DNA of 64,000 bases from Lignipirellula cremea (GTDB lineage Bacteria > Planctomycetota > Planctomycetia > Pirellulales > Pirellulaceae), in assembly GCF_007751035.1 (NCBI RefSeq), contig NZ_CP036433.1:2337001-2401000 (forward strand), given 5' to 3'. The translations under genes and the position numbers were made by a program. This document shows positions 45,634 to 53,430 of this stretch, piece by piece (position 1 is the first letter of the stretch; the number at the start of each line of letters is the position of its first letter). Below the pieces are notes generated by a model. It searched no databases. It worked only from the letters and a program-made list of their open reading frames with translations, and was not told where the DNA came from.

Positions 45634-47985
45634 CTAGTTCCGCGTCATCGTTTCGTGCAGGTTGAGCAACGCCCGAGCGACCGTCGTCCAGGCGGCCAGC
45701 TCGCTCGCTGGCAGCTGCTCGTTGACCGGAGCCTGGCCGACCGCCGTCAGCTCCTTGGCCGCGGCCGACTCCTTCTGGTACGCTTGCCGCGATTGCTGCA
45801 GTAGCTCCAGTAGCAGGCGGCTTTCGGCCGGATCAGGCGGACGGGAGACGGCCTGCAGGAACGCAGCCTGCAGTCGCTCTTCGTCAGTCTGGCTGATTGT
45901 CCGTTCGTTGGCCGGTTGATCCTCGCCAAGCAAACGGGCGGCAAAGGCGCGGGCCGCTTCGACAAAAGTGGGATCGTTAAGCAGGGTGAGCGCCGCCAGC
46001 GGCGTATTCGACCGCGGCCGCTCGGCCACGCACTCCTCGCGACTGGGCGCATCAAACGCTTTCAGCATGGGATGCAGGAACTGACGCTGCCAGTGCATGT
46101 ACACGCCCCGGCGCCATTGCTGGTCGTCGGTATCTGCGGAGTACGTCCGTTTGGGGAAATTCAAATGACGATAGTAACCTTCAGGCTGGTAAGGTTTCAC
46201 GCTCCCGCCGCCATAGTCCAGCACCAGCAGACCGCTGATCGCCAGGGCGTTGTCGCGCACCATTTCGGCCGGCAACCGGAACGACGATTGCCGGGCAACC
46301 AGCCGGTTATAAGGGTCGCGGAGTCGCGCCGCAGGCGTGGCGACCGACGATTGCCGGTACGCCTGGCTCATCACCATCTGCTTGAGCAGACGCTTCACGT
46401 TCCAGCCGCTGCTATAAAACTCCACCGCCAGATAATCGAGCAGCTCCGCATGGACGGGCGGTTCTCCCTGTCCGCCAAAGTCGTCGAGGTTTTTCGACAG
46501 CCCCACGCCAAACAGCAGGTACCAGAACCGATTGGCGAACACCCTGGCCGTCAGACCACCAGCCTGGTCAGGGTTGGTGAGCCAGTTGGCCAGGTCCAGC
46601 CGCGTCGCACGACGGTCGCCCGTCTCCAGCGCTGGCAGGAACGCAGGCGTGGCAGGCGCGACCACCGGCCCGCTGTCATCGAGCCAGTCGCCCCGGGCCA
46701 GAATTCGCATCTCGCGCGGTTCGATCGCCACCGTGATCATCGTCAGCCGGGCGGACGCTTTCAGGGCGTCCAGCTCCGCCTGCCAGGCCTCTCGCTGCGC
46801 GTCGGTCGCAGCGGCATTCTGGAGCAGTTTTTCTAACTGCTGCACGCGGCGATGCTCAGCCGGGCCGAGCAGTTTAACTTCCGGGTCCCGACGGGTCGGA
46901 ATGGCGTTGCCGCCGTTGCGAAAGTGTTTGGCCTCGTCGACATCGGCAAAGAACGCCGCCATCGAATAAAAATCGCGGGCCGTGTAGGGATCAAACTTGT
47001 GGTCATGGCACTGGGCGCAACCGAGCGTTCCGCCCAGCCAGACGGCCGACACATTCCGCACGCGATCAGCCGCATAAATGGCCAGGTATTCCTTCGGCTG
47101 CACGCCCCCTTCGTGCGAGGTCTGCAGCAAGCGGTTGTAGCCCGAGGCGACCAACTGATCGTTCCCCGGCGAATCCGTCAAATCGCCGGCCAGCTGTTCC
47201 CGCGTGAACTGGTCGAACGGCACGTTCTGGTTAAAGGCATCAATGCAGTAGTCGCGATACGGCGAAATGTTATGGTCCTGGTCGCCGTGATAGCCCACCG
47301 TGTCCGCGAACCGGACGAGGTCCAGCCAGTACATGGCCATCCTCTCGCCATACCGGGGCGAAGCCAGCAACCGATCGACCACCGACTCATAGGCTCCCTC
47401 GCTTTCGTCAGCCAGGAACGCCTTCACCTCCGCCGGCGTGGGCGGCAAGCCGTTCAGATCAAACGACAACCGCCGCAGCAGCGTCACCCGGTCGGCCTCC
47501 GGCGACGGTTCGATCCCTTCGGCTTCCATTCGGGCCAGCAGGAATTCGTCGATCGTGTTCCGCGGCCATGCGGTCTGCTTCACCGCCGGCGGCGTCTGTT
47601 TTTCAGGAGGGACGTAGGCCCAATGCGTTTCGTAGGGCGCGCCCTGTTCGATCCACTGGCGGATCAGGGCGAGTTGTTCCGGCAGTAGCTTCTTGCCCGA
47701 GTCAGGCGGCGGCATCCGCAGATCCTCGTCCTCACTGACCAGACGCTGCCAGACTTCGCTCTCGTCCAGGTTGCCCGGCGACAGACCATGCTCTTTGGCG
47801 GAGGCCGGCTGATCCAGCCGCAGATCGGCTTCCCGATGCGTGGCGTCAGGGCCATGACAGGAAAAGCAGTTGTCCGACAGAATCGGCCGGATATCGCGAT
47901 TGAACGCCACCTTGTCCGCGGCGCTAGACGGGACGGCCGCCAGCAGCAGCAGTCCGATCGCGAGAGCAGGGGAAGTCTGCAGCAT
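45634..47985 (-). CDS. Planctomycete cytochrome c-like protein with DUF1549 and DUF1553 domains
   Basis: 783 residues from the ATG at 47985; a GTG at 48018 is possible. The signal peptide ends around SSAADK. The haem-type motif CFSCHGPDATHREADLRLD (about residue 40) is typical. DUF1549 follows (about 130-340: NTIDEFLLARMEAEGIEPSP, LSFDLNGLPPTPAEV, SPRYGERMAMYWLDLVRFAD), then DUF1553 (about 455-760: RLDLANWLTNPDQAGG, ANRFWYLLFGVGLSKNLDDFG). In planctomycetes the gene is usually followed by a DUF1501 gene, but here a lipase-like gene follows. Function unproved; a role in sulphated polysaccharide use has been proposed for the family. Confidence 0.88.
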   Translation of the reverse strand: MLQTSPALAIGLLLLAAVPSSAADKVAFNRDIRPILSDNCFSCHGPDATHREADLRLDQPASAKEHGLSPGNLDESEVWQRLVSEDEDLRMPPPDSGKKLLPEQLALIRQWIEQGAPYETHWAYVPPEKQTPPAVKQTAWPRNTIDEFLLARMEAEGIEPSPEADRVTLLRRLSFDLNGLPPTPAEVKAFLADESEGAYESVVDRLLASPRYGERMAMYWLDLVRFADTVGYHGDQDHNISPYRDYCIDAFNQNVPFDQFTREQLAGDLTDSPGNDQLVASGYNRLLQTSHEGGVQPKEYLAIYAADRVRNVSAVWLGGTLGCAQCHDHKFDPYTARDFYSMAAFFADVDEAKHFRNGGNAIPTRRDPEVKLLGPAEHRRVQQLEKLLQNAAATDAQREAWQAELDALKASARLTMITVAIEPREMRILARGDWLDDSGPVVAPATPAFLPALETGDRRATRLDLANWLTNPDQAGGLTARVFANRFWYLLFGVGLSKNLDDFGGQGEPPVHAELLDYLAVEFYSSGWNVKRLLKQMVMSQAYRQSSVATPAARLRDPYNRLVARQSSFRLPAEMVRDNALAISGLLVLDYGGGSVKPYQPEGYYRHLNFPKRTYSADTDDQQWRRGVYMHWQRQFLHPMLKAFDAPSREECVAERPRSNTPLAALTLLNDPTFVEAARAFAARLLGEDQPANERTISQTDEERLQAAFLQAVSRPPDPAESRLLLELLQQSRQAYQKESAAAKELTAVGQAPVNEQLPASELAAWTTVARALLNLHETMTRN

Positions 47986-48576
47986 GGCCAAAAAACGATC
48001 CTCTCCAAACAAAGTCACAGCAGTAAGCCGGCAGGCGGGTCAGCAGGCAGGAAGAGGCCGCCAGCGACGTCCGTGGAATTCCCCAGCGGCCGCAGCATCC
48101 CTCGCCCCTCCATTACAACGCCCCTCCCGTCCAAATGCAACCGAAAGCAGGCAAGTGCGGGCATTCCCGCCTTGGCTGTTCGCAGGGGAACCGCCAGCCA
48201 GATTTCGCCGTTGCGGCAAGAGAAACCAGAGTAGACGCCCCGCAGCGGACGGCTCCGACATGCATCCGGACCAGGGACTCTTCGCCGCCAGGACGCTCGG
48301 TCTGCCATGATTTACACGCAGGTACTCTATGGAGGCGGGCCCAATGTTCGCAGCCCTGCCGACCGGCGGATTCGCGATCCCGCGGAGCGACAGGCACGGC
48401 GGCATGGCACGCAGAAAGAGAAGTGACAAGGGAGTAACCAATGACTACGATTAGTTTTCCACGAATTAGCTGCCTGCGTGTGAGGCCGCCAAGGCGCCTC
48501 CAGCAGTTGACAGGAGGAAACTTTCTGTCAACAAGCCAGCTATCAACAAGCCAGCTATCAACAGGCCACGCCGCAG
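47986..48576. other. Intergenic region with tandem repeat
   Basis: 591 bp upstream of the DUF1549 gene and of the small plus-strand gene. It contains a 15-bp tandem repeat of TCAACAAGCCAGCTA near 48533-48562, just before the small gene, and a short inverted repeat TTGACAG ... CTGTCAA at its left. I see no gene. Confidence 0.5.
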
Positions 48577-48858
48577 ATGGATACCGACCATGCCCGAGCA
48601 GTATTAAAAGCGCACTTGGGACTCTATCGGTCATTTCCCTATGCCGATCTCGTCAGGCGTATCGATCACTCGGAGACCGAAGAAATCTCTCGAGCACAAG
48701 GCGAATTCTGGCAAGTAGAAATTCAGTTTTTCTGGGACGATGTGCCTGGCAACAATATCCGTGTGATAGGGTCCATCGACGATGGAGGACCGACTGCATA
48801 TATGCCCCTCTGTGAGAGCTTCATCAAGTCGCCGGAGGGGAGATTTATCGGTGAGTAG
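48577..48858 (+). CDS. Small protein of unknown function
   Basis: 93 residues, acidic and aromatic, with no membrane segment or signal. The sequence (for example FPYADLVRRIDHSETEEISRA and WDDVPGNNIRVIGSIDDGG) matches no family that I recognise. The DNA is visibly less GC-rich than the chromosomal genes on either side, and the gene lies at the edge of the mobile-element region, so it may have been acquired. No clear ribosome site is seen. Confidence 0.5.
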   Translation: MDTDHARAVLKAHLGLYRSFPYADLVRRIDHSETEEISRAQGEFWQVEIQFFWDDVPGNNIRVIGSIDDGGPTAYMPLCESFIKSPEGRFIGE

Positions 48859-48930
48859 GCTGCGGCCTGACAATTCATTCCAGCCGAACCCGATTCGAGG
48901 GTCGGATTAATTCAAGCGCGATGCATTACC

Positions 48931-49309
48931 ATGAACGCCATGACTGACGTCATCAGGTTTTATAGCGTCGCCGATGACTACGGCGAGTTCTCAAACTTCG
49001 CCGAGTACCCAATCACCATCAGGAAGCAGCGCTGGCCAACTTCGGAACACTATTTCCAATCGCAAAAGTTCAAAGACAAAAAAGACCAACAGGGAATCCG
49101 CCAAGGTGAATGTCATGCGCGAGGCCGTTCTCGCCAAGTTCACCCAGCACGAAGATTTACGGGAACTGCTTTTATCAACCGGCGATGCGAAAATCGTCGA
49201 ACACACGGAAAACGACGATTACTGGGGCGACGGAGGTGATGGTCGCGGCAAGAACATGCTCGGTCGCGTGCTGATGGATGTTCGCCAGTCCCTGCGTGAC
49301 GATGCATAA
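48931..49309 (+). pseudogene. NADAR-family gene broken by frameshift and internal deletion
   Basis: Frame 1 from the ATG at 48931 reads VIRFYSVADDYGEFSNFAEY and PTSEHYFQSQKFKD, the N-terminal half of a NADAR (RibX/YbiA-like) domain. The C-terminal half is in another frame: KVNVMREAVLAKFTQHEDL, LLLSTGDAKIVEHTENDDYW and GKNMLGRVLMDVRQSL, ending at 49309. In intact relatives about 25-30 residues lie between these halves; here they are missing and the frame changes near 49100. NADAR proteins remove ADP-ribose from guanine and other targets. As written, no complete protein can be made unless the reading frame shifts. Confidence 0.75.
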
Positions 49310-49388
49310 AAGGCGTATCGCCGGGGCGCGTCGATTCTTGGATGTCTGGAATGCAAAGCCTTTCGCCGCCCGATTGGACGACTGTACG

Positions 49389-49703
49389 ATGGCAATCGAA
49401 ACACGCGATCTCGAAACTCGATACTTCGATGTAGAGGGTGCTACATTGATTCGTATCCAACGTGTACGCGGTGAATTTGATGTGTACGACGGATTCCTGG
49501 AGACCTTGAACGCGAGCTTCTGGCTCGAATACTCCGATGATCGACGACCTGTCACGCATGCTGGAATCGGAACGTTGATCAAGGGCAATCAAATCGAGCC
49601 GGTCGGATTGGCAAAATATTTTGCCGACGCAAATGACTTGGGAAGCGTTATCGCTCGGGGGAAAAAGGGGGGGGGAAAAAGGGGGCCATCCATAAATTGT
49701 TGA
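49389..49703 (+). CDS. Small protein of unknown function, C-terminus in repeat DNA
   Basis: 104 residues from the ATG at 49389; a longer form could begin at 49302, overlapping the NADAR remnant's stop. The sequence ETRDLETRYFDVEGATLIRI and GFLETLNASFWLEYSDDRRP looks like a real globular protein, but its end runs into G-rich runs (GKKGGGKRGPSINC) that belong to the repeat DNA beside the transposase gene. The natural C-terminus has probably been replaced. Confidence 0.5.
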   Translation: MAIETRDLETRYFDVEGATLIRIQRVRGEFDVYDGFLETLNASFWLEYSDDRRPVTHAGIGTLIKGNQIEPVGLAKYFADANDLGSVIARGKKGGGKRGPSINC

Positions 49704-49774
49704 CAGCCTGACCTGATTTCGATAAATTCGAACCTCTTGGTCCCCTTTCCCCATTAATTGTGAGGCGTCCCGAC

Positions 49775-50818
49775 ATGGCCCGTACTCCGCGTCGTGAAGT
49801 GATTGACGAATCGACGGTTGGCGTGTTTCATTGCGTCAATCGCTGTGTGCGGCGGGCATTTCTCTGCGGGCAGGATCCGGTGTCGGGCCAGGATTTTGAC
49901 CATCGCCGGGCGTGGATTCAGCGGCGGATGGAGTTCCTGGCCGGCGAGTTCGGCGTCGAGGTGCTCGGCTTTGCCGTGATGAGCAACCATCTGCATGTCA
50001 TCCTGCGCACCCGGCCCGATGTGGTCGCCGAATGGTCCGACAACGACATCGCCCTCCGCTGGTGGAACCTGTTTCCGCTGCGCCGCGAACAAGACGGTTC
50101 GCCAGCCGAACCGACCGAAGCGGAACTCGGCATGCTGCTGTGCGACTCCAAGGTGCTGGCCGAACGGCGGCAGCGGTTGTCGAGCCTCTCTTGGTTCATG
50201 CGCTGCCTGGCCGAACCGATCGCCCGGCGGGCCAACAAGGAGGACGAATGCACCGGCCGCTTCTGGGAGGGCCGCTACAAATGCCAGCCGCTCCTTGATG
50301 AAGCGGCGCTGCTCGCCTGCAGCGTTTACGTTGATCTCAACCCCGTGCGAGCCGGCATCGCCGCCACGCCGGAGACGAGCCGTCATACATCGGGCTATGA
50401 GCGGATCGAGGCCCGTAAGGCGACGAGTGACACAGCTCGACACTCGAAGCGCTCAACCGACGACTGGCTCAGCCCGATCGAACTGGACGAACAGAGCGAA
50501 CGCTCAACCGCCCCTCCCGCACGCCGGGCGTCGCACCGCGGCTATCTCTCGCTGGATCTCACGGCATACTTGAAACTGCTCGACTGGACCGGCCGGCAGA
50601 TCCGTCGCGGGAAACGCGGCAGTATCCCTTCCGATCTGGCTCCGATTATGGAGCGGCTGCAGATCTCGTCCGACCTCTGGGTGGACACGGTGCAGAACTT
50701 CCGCAAGCTCTTCCACCGCGCCGCCGGCTCCCCTGCCACTCTCGCCGCCGAAGCGGCCCGCCAGGGGAAGCGCTGGCTGGCCGGGATGCAAACCGCCCGC
50801 GAATGTTTCGCTGGTTAG
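49775..50818 (+). CDS. REP-associated tyrosine transposase (RAYT, Y1/HUH family)
   Basis: 347 residues from the ATG at 49775 (GAGG 10 bases upstream; a GTG at 49760 is possible). The HUH-type motif is in LGFAVMSNHLHVILRTRPD (about residue 75), and FWEGRYKCQPLLDEAALLAC and YVDLNPVRAGIA are the usual later motifs with the likely catalytic Tyr in YVDLNP. The protein is larger than the minimal Y1 transposases and fits the planctomycete RAYT group. It lies between a G-rich region on the left and a repeat array on the right, both of which are probably its REP-type substrates. Confidence 0.85.
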   Translation: MARTPRREVIDESTVGVFHCVNRCVRRAFLCGQDPVSGQDFDHRRAWIQRRMEFLAGEFGVEVLGFAVMSNHLHVILRTRPDVVAEWSDNDIALRWWNLFPLRREQDGSPAEPTEAELGMLLCDSKVLAERRQRLSSLSWFMRCLAEPIARRANKEDECTGRFWEGRYKCQPLLDEAALLACSVYVDLNPVRAGIAATPETSRHTSGYERIEARKATSDTARHSKRSTDDWLSPIELDEQSERSTAPPARRASHRGYLSLDLTAYLKLLDWTGRQIRRGKRGSIPSDLAPIMERLQISSDLWVDTVQNFRKLFHRAAGSPATLAAEAARQGKRWLAGMQTARECFAG

Positions 50819-50954
50819 TTTGAGTTGGCGAAATCTTTTTTCTTCATGGCCCGAATGAAAGCGGATCGCTGTCCGCGCTGCCTTGCCGTCGGCCGTCGTG
50901 CAGCAGCCCCACCCTCGATTCTGCCGTGTTTCTGACGGCGTCATGCCGAAGGCA

Positions 50955-51240
50955 GTCAGGCGCCGGGGACCATTCCGTGGCGTCGCAAAACTCAGTTTCG
51001 TCTCTTTTGAGATCTTCCGGTGAAATGTGGGTGGCACCTTTTTGTTTGTCGTCAGGCGCCGGCGACCATTCCGTGGCGTCGCAAAACTCAGTTTCGTCTC
51101 TTTTGAGATCTTCCGGTAAAATGTGGGTGGCCCTATTTGTTTGTCGTCAGGCGCCGGCGACCATTCCGTGGCGTCGCAAAACTCAGTTTCGTCTCTTTTG
51201 AGATCTTCCGGTAAAATGTGGGTGGCCCTATTTGTGTCCG
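50955..51240 (+). repeat. Tandem array, three copies of about 95 bp
   Basis: Copies begin at 50955, 51051 and 51146, each with GTCAGGCGCCGG(G/C)GACC, then CGCAAAACTCAGTTTCGTC and GTGGGTGGC. The period is 96 then 95 bp. The copies differ at only a few bases. This is downstream of the RAYT gene. It is not a CRISPR array because there are no unique spacers. Confidence 0.8.
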
Positions 51241-51245
51241 TGGGT

Positions 51246-51309
51246 GGCCCTATTTGGGTCCGGCCCTATTTGGGTCCGGCCCTATTTGGGTCCGGCCCTA
51301 TTTGGGTCC
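51246..51309 (+). repeat. 16-bp minisatellite, four copies
   Basis: The unit GGCCCTATTTGGGTCC starts at 51246, 51262, 51278 and 51294 with period 16, and a partial fifth unit leads straight into the IS4-type element. It shares GGCCCTATTTG with the preceding tandem array. Confidence 0.85.
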
Positions 51310-51313
51310 GGCC

Positions 51314-52966
51314 CGAATGGCACAGTCGTTTTTCTTTCCGGGAAATCGGCGCGCAATTTGATTGTCGGCGGTTGGCGATTTTTGATAAAATGCGAACTGC
51401 CGTGAGGTTGTTCTTGCTATGCGGCCTTCCCGGCGCCATAATTTTGGAAGCCCTTCCTGGCTCGTCGTCGCAAACGAATCCAGGGAGGGCTTTTCTATGT
51501 CTGGTATAACCATTCGGCCGGCACAAAGCACCTTTAATTTCGGCGATTGTGTTACCGCCTTTCTCACCCAGCCGGGCTTGCCGTTCGCTTCGATTCTTGC
51601 CGCGGAACGTATTCGCCGCGTGTTTGCTCTGCACGGCGGGTTGTTCGGACGAATCTACTCCACCGCAATCGTGCTCTGGGCGTTTCTGGGCCAGGTCTTG
51701 CGCGACGGCAAAGAAGCCAGCTGCCAGTCCGCCGTGTCGCGAATCAGCAGCTACTTCCTGCTCACCCGTGGAGTCGGCGTCGATCCGGACACTCGCGACT
51801 ATTGCCGCGCCCGGGCGAAACTGCCGGAAGCGGCGCTGCGGCAACTCGCGGGTGAAATCGCCAGCAACAGTGAGCAGGAAATCGACGCCAAATTCCTGTT
51901 CAAGAATCGCCACGCGAAACTGATCGACGGCTCGACGTTCACGATGGCCGACACGCGAGCGAACCAGGAGTCGTATCCGCAACACGCGTCGCAACAGCCG
52001 GGCATCGGCTTCCCGATCGCCCGCTTTGTGGTGGTCGTGTCGCTGGCGACCGCGTGCGTGATCGACGCCGCCATCGCCAAGTTTCAAGGGAAAGAAACAG
52101 GCGAAACGGCCTTGCTGCGGCAGTTGCTGCACTGCTTCGCCGCGGGCGACGTCGCCGTGGCCGACCGGTTCTATGGCAATTACTGGGTGGTCGCCTTCTT
52201 GACGCTGCAAGGCGTCGACGTCTGCTTTCGCAAACATCAAAAACGTCCTACGGATTTCCGACGCGGACGACGGATAGGATACAAAGATCATCTCATTACC
52301 TGGAGCCGCCCCGATCGTCCCGAATGGATGAGCGAAGAACTCTACGCGCAGATGCCATTAACGATCCGGTTGCGAGAAATTCAGTATGTCGTTGAGAGAG
52401 CCGGCAGAAAGCAGTCGCCCTTTGTCGTGATCACGACATTGTTCCAGGAGCAGGGCGAGCAGGAATTCACCTATGACGAGATCGCCGATTTCTACGGATT
52501 CCGCTGGCATGCGGAGCTCGATCTGCGATCGATCAAAACGCACATGAACCTGCGTCACTTGCGTTGCAAGACGCCGGCGATGGTGCATCGGCAGTTCTGG
52601 ACGACGCTGATCGCTTACAACGCGATCCGGCTGACGGCCTGCTGTAGTGCGACGCTGTCTGGCGTACCTCCGCGCCGGATCAGCTTCGCCAGCACGTGTG
52701 AGTATGTGCTGGCCGGCTGGGATCTGCTGTCCGGCGTCGCCTCGATTCCGGCGCACGCCCTACTGCAGTACAGCGAGGAGCGGCTCATGCAAATTGCCCG
52801 CTGCCTGGTCGGCAACCGTCCCGGCCGATACGAACCCCGCGTGCTGAAAAAGCGTCAAACCAACGATGGCCTCATGGTCCAGCCAAGAGCCGTCCTGAAA
52901 GAACGACTCGCCCATGGCGATAACTCGTTTGAGACGAAGTGATTAGAAAAACGACTGTGCCATTCG
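51314..52966 (+). mobile_element. IS4-family insertion sequence
   Basis: The ends are perfect 22-bp inverted repeats: 51314-51335 (starting CGAATGGCACAGTCG) and 52945-52966 (its complement). The element is 1,653 bp and contains one transposase gene. Target-site duplication is not evident. Left and right flanks are both GGCCC-rich repeats, so the insertion sits in repeat DNA. Confidence 0.85.
51497..52942 (+). CDS. IS4-family transposase
   Basis: 481 residues from the ATG at 51497, with AGGGAGG eight bases upstream; a longer reading from 51419 is not supported. The DDE residues are in LIDGSTFTMAD, VADRFYGNYW and the YREK motif YGFRWHAELDLRSIK (Y-x2-R-x3-E-x6-K, with E catalytic). The frame is complete. 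The gene fills most of the element between 22-bp inverted ends, so the element may be active. Confidence 0.9.
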   Translation: MSGITIRPAQSTFNFGDCVTAFLTQPGLPFASILAAERIRRVFALHGGLFGRIYSTAIVLWAFLGQVLRDGKEASCQSAVSRISSYFLLTRGVGVDPDTRDYCRARAKLPEAALRQLAGEIASNSEQEIDAKFLFKNRHAKLIDGSTFTMADTRANQESYPQHASQQPGIGFPIARFVVVVSLATACVIDAAIAKFQGKETGETALLRQLLHCFAAGDVAVADRFYGNYWVVAFLTLQGVDVCFRKHQKRPTDFRRGRRIGYKDHLITWSRPDRPEWMSEELYAQMPLTIRLREIQYVVERAGRKQSPFVVITTLFQEQGEQEFTYDEIADFYGFRWHAELDLRSIKTHMNLRHLRCKTPAMVHRQFWTTLIAYNAIRLTACCSATLSGVPPRRISFASTCEYVLAGWDLLSGVASIPAHALLQYSEERLMQIARCLVGNRPGRYEPRVLKKRQTNDGLMVQPRAVLKERLAHGDNSFETK

Positions 52967-53430
52967 CCGCTGGCCCCTTTCTAACGCAATCTAACTTCTG
53001 GGTGCCCCCTTTCTAACGCACTCTAACTTCTGGGTGGCCCCTTGCTAACTAATTAATTGGCTAATTCTTTGTCCGATTAACCCGAATCCGGCAAGGCTTG
53101 AGTGGGGCCTGTTAAAATAATACTGGTTTTTTGTCCGGTAAGCCTTGGATATTCGATACAGGTTTTGAGGGCCGGTGGGCCTTTTTAATCGAATCCATAC
53201 AAGTCTATCGACAGCCCGCTTTTAGCCTGTCGAGCAGCGGGGATTTACCTATTTTTCGACTTTTGCGTCACAAAGCGATGGACAGCACGCCCTTACTACG
53301 GGGAACCTGTAATATCAGCATTTCCCCCACCTTATTTGGTGAGAGAGGGCAGGTCTCACCAGGTAGGGGGTGTTTTCATGGACGAAAGGCCGCCGTTGCT
53401 TATCGTCTACTTTCCCTTGATTGGTCAACG
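52967..53430. other. Region between the IS element and the CHAT gene
   Basis: 464 bp. The first part is the 32-bp repeat at 52974-53050. The remainder holds no feature I can support. The frame of the CHAT gene stays open through 53131-53430, but the predicted residues are not protein-like and the signal peptide lies later. Confidence 0.5.
52974..53050 (+). repeat. 32-bp tandem repeat, two full copies and a partial one
   Basis: Units begin at 52974, 53006 and 53038 with CCCCTTTCTAACGCA / CCCCTTTCTAACGCA / CCCCTTGCTAAC and share CTAACTTCTGGGTG. They lie directly after the IS right end and resemble the GGGTGGCCC repeats on the left of the element. Confidence 0.8.

Noticed and set aside
50955-51309. 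Possible CRISPR array
   Set aside because: The units are long tandem copies (95 and 16 bp) with no unique spacers between repeats and no cas genes nearby.
50926-51509. Open frames reading through the tandem array
   Set aside because: They are translations of the repeats with no ribosome site or protein-like composition.
53131-53430. 100-residue N-terminal extension of the CHAT protein
   Set aside because: The residues before 53431 are not protein-like and precede the signal peptide; they follow directly from repeat DNA.
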